DNA of 64,000 nucleotides from Melampsora larici-populina 98AG31 (Eukaryota; Basidiomycota; Pucciniomycetes; Pucciniales; Melampsoraceae). Shown here piece by piece: positions 1-11,044 of this stretch. The translations under genes and the position numbers were made by a program. The first letter of the stretch is position 1. Each line of letters opens with the position of its first letter. Where the stretch lies: contig NW_006768768.1 in the NCBI RefSeq assembly GCF_000204055.1, positions 1,788,619 to 1,852,618 on the forward strand. The letters are read 5' to 3'. The notes under the pieces are model-generated. The model saw only the letters and a list, made by a program, of their open reading frames with translations, was not told the origin of the DNA and did not search any database.

Positions 1-740
1 GTTTTGGACTTGAAGTTCTGTTTTGGAAGGCCGTGCTTGGTGGCTCGTCGGCGTCGAGCCTGGCGAGACATGATGTTCGAAGACAGATGACCACGATACA
101 AAGGAAGCAAAAGCGAGCCGTATGACTAGTAGGATCGTAGCCAGAGGCCTACAACACTCCAATCAAACAACCACGACTGAGTCTAACGGTGATTGCGTAA
201 TCTTGATTGTTTGGTCGAAGCAACCTATGTAGTGACGAAAGATTTTGAAGAGTCAGTAAGAAATAATTAAAATAGAATTGAAAGATTGAAGGAAAAAGTA
301 TAATATATAATCGGTACCACTTTAAGCTCACTTCGATGGGTTTCCTATTCAGAAAGAAAATGATAAAATGTATTGTCAGTTTAGGATGAGATCATTTAAT
401 CCGCTGGATTAAATGTATGAATACTTACGATGATAAGAACTTCTGCTTGATGTAGAAGGTTACAGGCACAGGGAATTTGAAATGAGCTTGAATCGATTTG
501 ACTGAATTAATTAGGTCTTGTTTCACGTTGATATGCCTATACTTCGATTTCTGAGTGTTGATTGATTGAGGGATGACTCTACGTGACGAAATCGGGCAAG
601 ATGGACTGGAGAGGTGGATTGAGTGAGAGCTGAGATAAGGTGATCGTTGTGGGTAAGTAGGTGGGTAAGGGGTGAACCAGGATAGATGATGATGGGCGAA
701 AGTCGAGATGGGGAAAGGATGGCCGGTACCGTGAGATACG
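1..740. other. No gene recognised
   Basis: No ORF of convincing composition is seen on either strand in this stretch. The sequence is ordinary AT-rich intergenic DNA followed by a G-rich run from about 600 that resembles degenerate GT-rich repeat. No splice-linked exons could be assembled. Confidence 0.5.
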
Positions 741-762
741 GCCCCGGTACAGGTCTGGTGAT

Positions 763-888
763 AACCCTAAGCGGTTGTCACCAGGTTAGGGTTTGAAATG
801 TATCGTGGCCAAGTGGTGAGTGATGGGTACGATAACAGGTTGATTCTTAACCCTAAGCGGTTGTCACCAGTATAGGGTTAAGAATCAA
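763..888. repeat. Paired hairpins containing CCCTAA / TTAGGG
   Basis: Two copies of the core CCCTAAGCGGTTGTCACCAG occur at about 765-784 and 850-869. Each is closed by an inverted TTAGGG-type arm. The second forms a 16-bp perfect stem (840-855 with 873-888). The CCCTAA unit equals the common fungal telomere unit but occurs only once per arm, so this is an inverted repeat and not a telomere array. Confidence 0.7.
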
Positions 889-899
889 TCTGTATGACA

Positions 900-1500
900 A
901 TGCCCCTTGTGTGTACACTGATGTGTAGGTGTATAATCCGGTGTTTAGTGTTAAGGGTCTTACACACTACACACCAGAGTATACACCTACACACCGGGGT
1001 ACACACAAGTGTATGCAAGGAACACCGGTGTTTGCTGAAGTACACTAGACACCAATGGATAGGCCTGTGTGTACACTAACCACCGGTGTGTAAACTTTCG
1101 TGTACACAACACCATAGTTTACGCCGGTGTGTACACTAAACAGAGGTGGACATACTGGTGTTTAGTGTACACACTGGTATACCAACCTGCCCATACATCA
1201 AACATCGGTCCACAGACTGGTGTGTACTGGTGTACACTAACTAAACACCGGTGTTCAGTATACTCATCTGTGTGTACACTAAACACCGGTGTGTACACTG
1301 AAAATCCATGTGTACACCTCTGTGGGTACACTAAACACCGGTGTACACCTCTGTGTGTATACTAGCCAAACACAGGTGGGGAGTATACACACCGGTGTGA
1401 ACACTAAACCCCCGGTAACACACCGGTGTGTACACTAAACACTAGTGTACACCTCTGTGTGTACACTAAACGCTGGTGTAAACCCCTGTGTGTACACTTC
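900..1500. repeat. Minisatellite built on palindromic ACACCGGTGT and TGTGTACACTAAAC
   Basis: About 600 bases consist of degenerate tandem copies, roughly 20-40 bases each, combining the palindrome ACACCGGTGT with TGTACACTAAAC. Both strands give long open frames (894-1365 plus, 1119-1331 minus) rich in C, V, Y, T and H. These are products of the repeat and not genes. A short related stretch rich in TGTGTATACAC lies near 5740-5960. Confidence 0.85.
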
Positions 1501-3835
1501 AGACATCATCACCTTGTATAACCTTCGAAATTCAGAATGTTGATTGAAATCAAAATTTGCTGTTCAATCAGATGAAGAACATATATTGTATATTTCAAAC
1601 AGACAAGATAAACAAAAGAAGGTTACATTTCATATTAATTGAGATAAAGAGTGGAAAAAAAAAAAATTACTTCCAAAGAAAAGGGAAGTTACTATTCCAA
1701 AAACAAAAAGAATTTTATTAATCATCACCCTGTTGTTGCCCTTTATTGACCCTTCTACGCCACTCCCGGAAAAGCCGTATGTTAGGGGCAAACCGGTCCT
1801 CCCATCCAATTGCTTCATCAAACCGTGTTTCAAACCACTCTGTGGCGACGGAGGGAATTGGAAGGGTGGGAGAGAGATCCATTGTGAGAGAAATACAATG
1901 AGAGGTTTGAATCATACCAATGATGATAGGCTCTACATCTTCGGGAGGAGAGAAGAAAGGAGGAACAGTGGAACTGTGGGGTATGAAGTCAGAATATAAG
2001 ATGACTGGCCTCTTGAAGGTGTTAGATACTATACATAAGCCGCCTGGAAGAGGGTACCAAAGGTTCGACGTGGCCACTAGCTCCTTCCACTCCAGGATTT
2101 CAAGCATCTTTTTGACTCCAAAATTTGGTGATGATACGTGATCCAGGTTTTCCTCATACCAATCCATATTTTCCTTAAAATGCTCGAGCATTTCACTTCG
2201 AACAGCTGGTGCCTCTGATACATTCCGGCCAAGAGAAACTGCCACAGAAGCAAACAAGCATAATCCACTAGGGGGAACATTGGCTGCATGCCTGATAAAG
2301 GGGTATAGTTTGCGGGGAAGCCATTTCGGGAAATCCCAAGTCTACACAGATGAATGTTAGAATATTTATCGGAAGAAACAAAAATTCAAAGTACAAAAAT
2401 TTACTTACCTGAAGGACAGGGTGTCGTGATGATTTTGGAGGGGGTCTTTCCTTTTTTGGTTTCACCGACGCTGTGACAGACTTTTAATTGATAATCAGGT
2501 ATTGATTGTCAAAAACCATTAGTTAAAACAAATCACTAACCTGTTTTTGAGTCCGGGTGCGCTTTCTTTTGTGTTCATCCTAAAAAGATAGGTGAAGTTT
2601 CTTTATGATTAGATATTGAACCTCAAATTAGTATCAACTGAAATAACACCCGTACATTTTCAGCTTCAGCATCAGCCTGCATTTTGGAAGCCTTCCGAGT
2701 AACTCTTGGGCTGATAGACTCAGCTGATGTTGATTGAGCGGGTGCTTGAGGACGTTTGGTGACATGCTTGATGACTTTTGTTGAAGTATCTGGACTCTCT
2801 GGATGTTTGACAGATCGGGTGAGAGGAGAATGAGAAGCTGGAGACTCTGATCTAGGTCGAGGATGGTGCTTTAGCTGAGTCATTACGTGGTTATTTGATG
2901 ATTCTTCGTCAGATATCTTGGATAGTGGTGAGGACTGGGGGGTCGTCGTGAGTTGGATTTCCTTTTCTTTTCCCTAGGACATATAATACATGAGAACATT
3001 ATTTATTTGAGCGGAATGTTTCTAAGAAGGATATGGAAGAATATGAACTTACCTTTGAACATTGTACATCTTCAGTGGGGATTTGATGATTGGTATCAAC
3101 TCCTCCATTAACAACATCTTCTTCGTCATCAACATCTTCCTTTTGAATATCAGCTTCAGCTTCATGTGTTTCATTTGATGTAAGTTCAGCTTTGCGATTT
3201 TCATTCAATGTAGAGTTGTTACAATGGATAGTAACTTTCTGGGAAATGATCTGAGATGGAGTGTTAGTGAGTGCTTCAGCAAGCTGAAGCTCTGACATAA
3301 AACGGGCGAGGAGGCAGGTCTGAGAGTGATTTGGCAGGGCTTGCATTCGTGTAAATAGTGATGTGTATTGATGTTGTATGTAAGGATTGGATGATTGAGA
3401 AGATGATGAAGTCTTTGAAAGTGATTCGATATTTGGAATCAACATATTGAGATGGGTGGGTGGTTGAGACTGAGGTTGAGTGCTGGAAGACGTCTCAGCA
3501 CTGGCGGTTGGCTTTCTTTGACGGGAGTGAGCTTCGATGGGAATGTGCTCCTTGGAAGGTTCGTGATCATGCTCGGGATTCCCAATTTCAATTACAAACT
3601 GTCGAGTCTTTACATTACGTCTTGCAGTTACTTCAAATGGGCAAGTTGGAATTTCGGGTAGATTGGGTGACTGGGCTTTGATAGCGTCAGACAGAAGCTT
3701 CTTCTGGTATCGATTGGGACCGAGGTAACATTTGAGTGTGATGAATGACGGTCTGGTGTCGGACGTTGTGACAGCGTAGTAATTTTGATGAGCATGTTCT
3801 TTAAGATACGCTGCAGCTTCATCACGAGTTGCAAA

Positions 3836-4766
3836 CACAGGGGGAAAAATAAAAGCTCACATAGATGTGAGCAGAGGGTACCTTCCTGATAACTCCAAAA
3901 ATGTTTCAATTTCCTTCAGATTCTTTCAATTCACCATTTTGGTGGTGCCAACATGCTCAGCCTGTAATACTTAGGTATTGCTTGAGTTTGCTAAAGCATG
4001 CTCATCTTCATCTTGGATGAGCCTCTCTTGAGCATGGATGAGTGCTCAGGACCCAGCTGACACATCACTGTATACTCAGAATCACCTTCAGAAGGGTCCA
4101 AAGGATGTCACTGAGTATTGGCTGAGGGGCTGCTCAGATAGTCCTAAGTGGCATTCCTGGGATTGTAGGTATCCAAAGGATTTCACTCAGTATTGGCTGA
4201 GGGGATGCTCAGTTCAGCACAGCGGCTCAGCCAATCCTCAGTGGTATTCCTGGGATCAGGAGGATCCAAAGGATCTCAAAGGATGTCACTGAGTATTGGC
4301 TGAGGGGCCGCTCAGCTAGTCCTCAATGGAATTCCTGGCATCAGGATCAGAAGTATCCAAAGGATGTCACTGAGTATTAGCTGAGGGGCTGATCATTTCA
4401 GCACAGCTGATCACCTAGTCCTCAGTGGCATTCCTGGGATCAGAAGTATCCAAAGGGATGGTTCCCATTGTGTTTTTCACATTTGGTAGGGTCTCTCGCC
4501 GCAACTGTGCAGGCTGAGCATTGGTGGGCCCAACATGACCTGAGCAGATGAGCCAGCCCTCCCTCAGGCTTCTTGGCTGAGGGATAAATCCTGAGGAAGG
4601 CCTGACTCATCTGCTCAGGCCATGCTGACCATTTTATCAGATGATGAGCTGAAAGAAAACTGGAGGAAAATTGGAAGAAAATTGGAAACAAACTGGAAAC
4701 AATCTTGGAGAAACCTCCAAACTTTCTCTGCTCACATCTATGTGAGCTTCTATTTTTCCCCCTGTG
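3836..4766. mobile_element. 931-bp CACTA-like MITE inserted in the FAR1-OTU gene
   Basis: The terminal inverted repeats are at least 40 bases long, beginning CACAGGGGGAAAAATA and continuing through AGCTCACATAGATGTGAGC. The element is flanked by AAA at 3833-3835 and 4767-4769, a 3-bp target duplication as in CACTA elements. Removing the element and one AAA brings the two sides of the host reading frame exactly together. There is no transposase inside, and the interior is mostly tandem repeat, so the element is non-autonomous. Assignment to CACTA rests on the CAC start and 3-bp duplication only. Confidence 0.8.
4095..4445. repeat. Tandem repeat inside the MITE, four units of about 75-95 bp
   Basis: Units start near 4097, 4171, 4262 and 4352. 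Each contains ATCCAAAGGATGTCACTGAG, then TATTGGCTGAGGGGC, and ends with CCTCAGTGGCATTCCTGGG. The units are 85-90 percent alike by eye. Internal CTGAG/CTCAG pairs give each unit hairpin potential. Confidence 0.85.
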
Positions 4767-5029
4767 AAAGGTACACCCAGCCTTGGGGATCGGTATCGTT
4801 CGAGTGGGGCTTTGGTTAGTAACCGAATTCGTGGTGAGACTATCAGACATGGTGCTTAAGTTGATTTGTAATTTTATTAATTTGATGTGAAATCGGAAAG
4901 TTATTATATTGAGTTTTTTTAAGTAGCTTGTGATTTGATTATTCAATAATGTAATAAAAAAAGATAATTCAAGAATTTGAAACTTCTAGCATTGAGCAAA
5001 GAAAAGGAATGGGGATAGATCGATTTTTG

Positions 5030-5560
5030 ATTTGAGTGTACTAATGTGTGAACAAAGGAGTTTAGTGGTTAGTATGGGTGTGTAGTGGGTTAGGGCAAGT
5101 GTGAAATGTAAACTTACTTCCAAGAGAATGAAAGAGGAGTGGTTATCGATGATTGAACTCGATTTTTGATTTGAGAAGGGATGTGTGTACTAATGTGTGA
5201 ACAAATGAGTTTAGTGGTTAGTATGGGTGTGTAGTGGGTTAGGGCGAGTATGAAAGGGAAACTTACTTCCAAGAGAATGAAAGAGGAGTGGTTATTGATG
5301 ATTGAACTCGATTTTTGATTTGAGAAAGGGTGTGTGGATGATTGATCTCGATTGTCGATTTGAGAAAGGTAGTTATCGATGCTTCTCGATTGTTGATTTG
5401 AGAAAGGTAGTTATCGATGCTTCTCGATTGTTGATTTGAGAAAGGTAGGAGTTTACTACTGTGTGAACATAGGAGGTTAGTGGTTAGTATTGGTGTGTAG
5501 TGGGTTAGGCCGAGTGTGAGATGTAAACTTACTTCCTGGAGAATGAAAAAGTGGTTATTG
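5030..5560. repeat. Minisatellite, about 165-bp units with a 38-bp sub-repeat
   Basis: Three long units contain GTGTGTAGTGGGTTAGGGC, a GTAAACTTACTTCC segment and GAACTCGATTTTTGATTTGAG. Between the second and third units lie two to three copies of a 38-bp unit with GGTAGTTATCGATGCTTCTC. No coding potential is seen. Confidence 0.85.
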
Positions 5561-6063
5561 ATGATCGATCTTGATAAGGAGATGTGGTGTGGTATGGTTG
5601 TGTAATTAGTTGATAGCAGGGTTGATCAGGCGCCTGGTGGTATGGTGGGTAGTGGTTGAGGGAAGTTGGTGGTTAGTGTGCGAATGAGTGGGTTGTGGTT
5701 ATGCAAATGGGTGGCTTGGTGAGACTGTGCAGTTAGGTTTGCTGCTGTGTATACGTGTAGGCATTACAAGTTAAACACATGTATAAACACATGTACACAC
5801 AGCAGCAAAATCGACATTGGCCTACGGCTGTGTATACACTGTGGACTACAGCACACATATGTATATGTGTAGCCAACGCCAATATGTGAGCTGTGTTCAC
5901 ACAGCTTCAACAGTGTATACGCAGTGCTGTACACAGGTGAAGACTTGTAAATCACACGTCTAGGGTTGGCGTGATCACCGGCATGATCAACATGTAAGTT
6001 TTGTTGGAGGTAGAACGCCTGGTACATGCTTGAAGGTGGTTTGGATACTTCTTGAGAGGTTGG

Positions 6064-6981
6064 TTAATCTTGATAGAACTTCAAAGAGGTCTTGGTATGT
6101 TTCGAGGATGCCCTCAGAGGCATCTGAGGCATCCCAAACACATCTGGCGCTATGTATGGGATACATGCCGAGGATGTGTTACACGTCTTCCTCGGTACAG
6201 GTCCGAGTTTGTAGTGTACACAAGGTGCCTAAATAATAGGTTATTGAGATCTTTCCTTACATTCAACGTCAGGGAAATTGCACGTACTGTAACACTCCAT
6301 CGTTCGCCTCCCGGAACAAAGTCCTGAAGCATACCGTAGATGGCTATTACGTTCCCTTCTTGGAATGCACCCCTTGTTGGCTCCTGCATTACTTGGCGGC
6401 TTAGATAGTGATCTATCTCGAATGATACGTATCTGCGTAACTGTCACAAAGAATAAATTGCTGGCATCTCCCAGAATTCTGAAGAGCTTACCACTTGGTT
6501 GTAGACAGTATGCCTCAGGTTAACCCACCACCGTGATCAATTTCACTGGTTTCGACATTGAATCACTCGCCCCCGACTGATGACCCTTACGCTCAACACC
6601 GGTATGCCCAATTCGACATTTCGCTCCGGTAAAATCATAACACTCCTTGCAGTCGGGTAAAAGATCGTATTGCCATTGCTATCTCTGGGGAGCACGGGCC
6701 CCCGCAAATGGTAGTGGCTATTGACTTCAAGTCGAACACAGTCATCGTCCGGGATCATCACCAGAGCAAGAGAGTGGCTCGTGCGCTGTCCATCTGGAAC
6801 CGAAACGAAGGATGAATATCGACGCCTCGAGTTTGAATCATCGCTTTGCCCGCTTAACTGTGATCAACAAGTCTTAGCCTCACAAGGACGGTAATTCCAA
6901 TGTGAATCATTTGCTCACTTCTGCAGTTATGAGGAATACACCTTCGAAGACCAAGCCTAAGTGAGAGAGAGGGAATGCCAT
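6064..6981 (-). pseudogene. OB-like paralog D (Helitron-flanking family)
   Basis: Inferred exons are 6981-6919, 6857-6492, 6440-6288 and 6228-6064, all whole codons, with GTGAGC, GTAAGC and GTACGT donors. Exon 1 encodes MAFPLSHLGLVFEGVFLITAE, comparable to exon 1 of genes C and E. Exon 2 carries HYHLRGPVLPRDSNGNTIFY, and exon 3 carries IYGMLQDFVPGGERWSVT, the C-terminal module shared by all five paralogs. Two in-frame TGA codons (6543-6545 and 6537-6539) lie close together in exon 2, so this copy looks inactivated. The alternating hydrophobic pattern around G-x-V-x-x-x-x-G-x-V and the terminal W-x-[IV] suggests beta-strands of OB-folds. That is inference from pattern, and no function is known to me. 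Confidence 0.6.
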
Positions 6982-7595
6982 TGAACTGATGGTGAATAGA
7001 CTCACTACAAGCAGAGGTGTCGTTGGGAGGTATTGGACGATGGTGTGTACTCGCTAAGGCGTTGGCATCAATGGACTGTTTGAAACTTGGACCGCTTGCA
7101 AGCACAAAAGATACACAAAACAATTTTCACGCTTTGCCCTGCGAACCTGAGAACTGTGCCTGGTCACTTAGACATTACCACCGGCACTGTACTATGATTG
7201 GAGTGTAGCAGGCTCCTTAGGAACCGATGTGGCACATTCTTGCCGTTTTCTAGCTCTGATACCCCTGCTTGTACCAGATGCCCCCATGGGCTGGGCAATA
7301 GCCAGAAATCCTGATTCCTTGCTAAGCAACTGCATTCCGAACACTTGAAAGCTATTCTACAATAGGAACATAAGGAGGCGCATTCGATAGCTACAAATAT
7401 AGACATATTTCCAAGAGACTGGGTGAGACCGCGTAGCTCAGGCTCAAGGCATCGAGAACGGCTCATTTATTATGTTCAAGCGCGCGCTGCGTCACATTTA
7501 TCAGGACAATGCTCTGTGAGCGTGACGCCAAGAAGTAACAAATTGCGACGGCGCAGGCCTCAGAAACCCATCCGGACCCGTGACACCGCCTCAGA
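6982..7595. other. Intergenic spacer between paralogs D and C
   Basis: Open frames exist on both strands (for example 7164-7466 minus), but none has the family motifs or splice-linked partners. It probably contains the promoter of gene D and the 3' region of gene C. Confidence 0.4.
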
Positions 7596-8441
7596 CTACA
7601 TGGCTATTGGATTATTGCGTTCTTTACAACGGCTGCGCCTACAAACTGCTATCCGTTGTGCCATTTGCACTTCAGTCGTCTGCAATTGAGACACGATTAG
7701 CCCACTGCACGTAGATGGAGTTTTGAGAGGTCGCACCTCTATTCCCCAAGCGTTACTGAGTGAGTCATGACCCACTACATTGCCCCGCAGGCAGATGACG
7801 TTGCCTACACTCAGGGCATCGCCAGTTAACGTCGCCGTGATGCGGGGATTGAGCCTATAATATGCGTAGAAGTCTATCAGGCGCGAATGCTGACGGATCA
7901 TGGATAAAACGTTTTGTTAGTTGGAGACAATGTTGATGAAATTTTTGTACCCGACTTACTTCTGAGTCTAGCCATCGATGTAAAACTTTGATAACCTCTT
8001 GTCCGTAGCCGCCTTGATCTGGATCTTGGACGAACCATTCAACGATCCGGCCAAGCCCCTGTGCCAAAACCGTGTCCAGCAAGGAGTTGACGGGGATCTC
8101 AGCCTCGTCCACAATGCTAGTACTGTTGGCCTCCGTGAAGATAATTGAAGTACCGTTTCTTGCTACAACTTGTCCCTCCACGTTGTACGCACAATTGGAT
8201 TTCAACGATGTGGCTTCGTCGTTTGACGTGATCACCAGAGGTACACCTTTGACGGCATCTCTGCGGACGATCACATCGCTTCTGAAGCATTTGTGCCCCT
8301 GCAAATCGGCGAGTGTGACCAATACAGGAATTGACAGGTTAGTAAATGGGAGCAGACCTTGTGAGATACACTTACTTTCTCCCTAATCCAGAATATGCTG
8401 CTGAAACGGAGGGGAAACTTTGAGTCAGGATGGTTTTCCAT
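7596..8441 (-). CDS. OB-like paralog C (Helitron-flanking family)
   Basis: Four exons (8441-8376, 8298-7960, 7889-7737, 7679-7596) join in phase 0 with GTAAGT/GTAAGT/GTGCGA donors and CAG acceptors. They give 213 residues with no internal stop. The start is the ATG at 8441, whose exon (MENHPDSKFPLRFSSIFW) parallels exon 1 of genes D and E. The N-terminal module has AYNVEGQVVARNGTSIIFTE near residues 50-70. The C-terminal module has CLRGNVVGHDSLSNAWGIE near residues 165-185, followed by an intron and a short basic tail. There is no signal peptide or membrane segment. Probably a small nucleic-acid-binding-type beta-barrel protein (inference). This is one of three undamaged family members. Confidence 0.65.
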
Positions 8442-8449
8442 CAAATGAG

Positions 8450-9020
8450 AAGACCAGCTTCCTGTGTGGCAATATTTGGGTTGAAAGTTGATGAGTGTGC
8501 GGATGACTCTAGTTGTAGAAGCGAAGGCAAAAACTTAAACGCGAGGGTGGCGAAATGAGCGAAGGGTCAGTTCTCATACACCGTTTAACCAAAACATCCA
8601 GCGGCGTCAGGCTTGCCAAGCAACAACAGCGTTTCGAACACACTTAGCTCTGCGATCAGAACCTAGCTGGGCTGGTTACATCTTGCTGCTGGGCAGAGCT
8701 CCCAGACAGAGTCATGCTTCTCATTTCGTGGCCGAGATTGACCAGATTTATTGCTCAGCCAGTATGTATCAGGATCTATTCGAGGAACCAGCTTGCTAAC
8801 TGCGACATTTTGCATTAAGTGGCATAGTAACTACTTGCCGTGTGCGTGTCTTTCACCACGCTAGCCAGACCTACAATGATATTTGTTGCTACCTAGGCAG
8901 AGTGTAGACATGTTGACGCGTACACAAACACGTCAACGTGACAAAGGGAAGTCTTGCGACAACATGAATTGGCATCATAGCAGACTGAAGGTCGAGAACA
9001 GCCAATCGCACGTGTTCTTG
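8450..9020. other. Intergenic, no gene seen
   Basis: This stretch lies between the start of gene C and the stop of gene B. The 8883-9086 plus-strand frame is antisense to exon 4 of gene B and has no supporting structure. Confidence 0.4.
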
Positions 9021-9026
9021 AAATCG

Positions 9027-9812
9027 TTACAAATGATGGTTTGGAACTACCGTTACGTCATTGACCTCAAAACAATTCAATGTTAATTAAGGCTTAACGT
9101 CAAATAAATCGAAACTTACATGTATCGCCCACATGTTTCCTGTTTCTGAGAATTCTAAAAGGGTCCCTTCTAAGTCAACCATTACTCCGGCAAGAAGGTC
9201 TACTGCCTTAGGTATGACCACATCTCCTACATCAACATAAATGGCTGTGTAATCTCTCCATGCGCGCCACTATGAGCGTTTGTCAGTAAAAGCGCTCTTC
9301 CAATCAAAACAGGAGATGCTTACGGCGGTGATCCACACTGTATGCTGTACGACTAAGGAACTCCAATTACCTTTGGAGATCCTAGGCTCAGTGATGATAC
9401 CTCGACTGGTAACATTAAGCACATCTACTTGAAAGTTGGATAATTCGACTGCAATTGTACTCAATTGTCTTAAGGCGCCGTACACGTGAACCACTGCCTC
9501 TTCACCATTATTCAGGGCCGTGACATAACCCGAGAGCTCCACAACTGCTCCATCTTCCAGGGGCAAGGTATCATCGACGGTAACGGTGAAGTGCGACCGA
9601 TCAATCCCCGCGTTTGGGTTCTTGCTTTCAGCTGCGAAACAACGATGCTCGTCGTTATGAGCTCCCTGGACGTAATTCTAAGATTGAAGTCAGCATCGTA
9701 CTTTGAAAATTGGCAAAATGCTTACCTCATTGTGGAGTGTGACAATCCCACTCCATCTCATTGAAAGCGCTGTTCGTTCCAGGACTGGAGGTGAGTACTC
9801 AATTGTCGACAT
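9027..9812 (-). CDS. OB-like paralog B (Helitron-flanking family)
   Basis: Exons 9812-9726, 9677-9324, 9269-9120 and 9065-9027 splice in phase 0 to 209 residues without internal stops. The introns are 48-54 bases with GTAAGC, GTAAGC and GTAAGT donors. Exon 2 contains VELSGYVTALNNGEEAVVHV, and exon 3 contains LEGTLLEFSETGNMWAIH, aligning with the C-terminal module of the other paralogs. The last exon encodes only VNDVTVVPNHHL, matching in length and position the last exon of gene A. This supports both the gene model and the family. Upstream is the divergently transcribed gene A. Function is unproven; an OB-fold single-strand-binding role is inferred. Confidence 0.65.
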
Positions 9813-10271
9813 TGTCAATGCTCAACGTGACTTGAAGGATTGTTGATGGCCGAACTGGACACGATATGCACTCTCTTTAACTGAACTTTATTAGCATCGA
9901 ATCTCGCAATTTCCATCAATCATGTTCAATCGCGGGTTGCCTTTTTCACATGAGCATGACGCGACAAGTCTAGACTGGTTGGAGTTACTAGGATCTACAG
10001 GTCCATTAGTTGGGAGATGTTACGGCTTGAACGATGACACTGCCACGTACGCTGACGCAGGCACCACACAGAAGCTTATTGCAACCAAATACGTTACGCT
10101 ATCCAGATGACAATGACGAATAGCATAGAAGGATGATTCTGGACTATCTGCTGCACTTGAGTCCAAAGATATAATTCACACCAGTTCTAGTTACGCCGCC
10201 TGAATTGCAATCTGAAGACGCCTCGGACAACGTCGTATCCGGACTCATTGTCACACCTGCGCGTGTAGCCA

Positions 10272-11039
10272 ATGGCCGCTGCTAATAGTCAGCGCGTCGT
10301 CCACTTGGAAGGTATCTTCCGAACAGGGAACATGGTTAGTTATTACCTCAAATGAAGTGCGCCTGAACTGACCTTCTTACCCAGGTTGAGATAGATGAGC
10401 AACATCCCAGATACTCCGCTTGGCGTTTTTGGGGCAAGATAGTCATATCGTCACGTGGATTGCCCACAGTACTCAAGGCTATACAATTCCAAATTGTTGA
10501 GCGGTTCGGCGAAAGTGTCCTGCTTGCGGACCACACGTACTCTTTGAGGGGTTCACTTTTATTCACAGATCATATGTCGGGAGGTTCCTTCTACATATCA
10601 CCCGCCGACTGTATGGAGGTCAACCCAGCGCACCATAGTGCCCGAAGTCTCGCCAACTCCACCGCTGTTCACAGTATTGGGTGAGTTGTCTCTATTTTTC
10701 ATCAAGGGCCCGCAGACGGATGGGAGCTTATTGTCAGCCATGGTGGGTACGACCGCGCAGTAAGCCTTCATAGTTTGCAAAAAAACTTATTCTGACACCA
10801 TTCCAGAATCGTAATCATGTAGAGTTTTGAATGGAGTACCATATAAGTGACCCAATCATGGTCGAGCTTGGGCTTACCACACTAGACAATCACAACATTA
10901 TCGAGCTTTATGGTCGGGTCACCGGTTACTGTTTTGACCGAAGTCGTTGGATGATTACAGTACGTCCTCATACACTTTGACCTCTTCGTAGCTGACGTGC
11001 CTTCAGGTGGTAGATGGTTTTGTCAGCGAGCAACAATAG
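10272..11039 (+). pseudogene. OB-like paralog A, the only plus-strand member
   Basis: Inferred exons are 10272-10334, 10385-10673, 10707-10759, 10807-10959 and 11007-11039. Exons 2 and 3 together equal exon 2 of the other paralogs, so this copy has one extra intron. The start is the ATG at 10272. The protein has TYSLRGSLLFTDHMSGGSFY in the N-terminal module and ELYGRVTGYCFDRSRWMIT in the C-terminal module, and ends VVDGFVSEQQ. One in-frame TGA (10828-10830) interrupts exon 4 where paralog D has a Glu. Either this copy is a pseudogene or my exon 4 acceptor is wrong. It is divergent from gene B across a spacer of about 460 bases. Confidence 0.55.
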
Positions 11040-11044
11040 GTACG

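Larger units (their letters stand above)
1718..4850 (-). pseudogene. FAR1-like DNA-binding plus OTU-like protease gene, interrupted by a MITE
   Basis: The six coding segments inferred are 4850-4770, 3835-3053, 2973-2656, 2579-2541, 2480-2409 and 2341-1718. The gap between the first two is the MITE at 3836-4766. The other four gaps have GT-AG introns of 60-80 bases, and every segment is a whole number of codons, giving about 638 residues without the insertion. The N-terminal third has a FAR1/WRKY-GCM1-like zinc domain (CPFEVTARR followed by EHDHEP). The middle is S/T/P-rich and acidic. The C-terminal 200 residues match the OTU domain of the MULE at 33-38 kb: PPSGLCLFASVAVSLG holds the presumed nucleophile Cys and TSHCISLTM the presumed His, while the usual Asp of DGHC is missing. 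No MULE catalytic core lies between the two domains. It could be a domesticated or internally deleted MULE gene. The exon structure is well supported; function is inference. Confidence 0.7.

Noticed and set aside
763..888. Telomere array
   Set aside because: Only single CCCTAA/TTAGGG units occur, in inverted orientation, with unrelated sequence between.
894..1365. Overlapping open frames on both strands with Cys/Tyr/Val/His-rich peptides
   Set aside because: They follow the period of the ACACCGGTGT minisatellite and have no start context, intron or homology.
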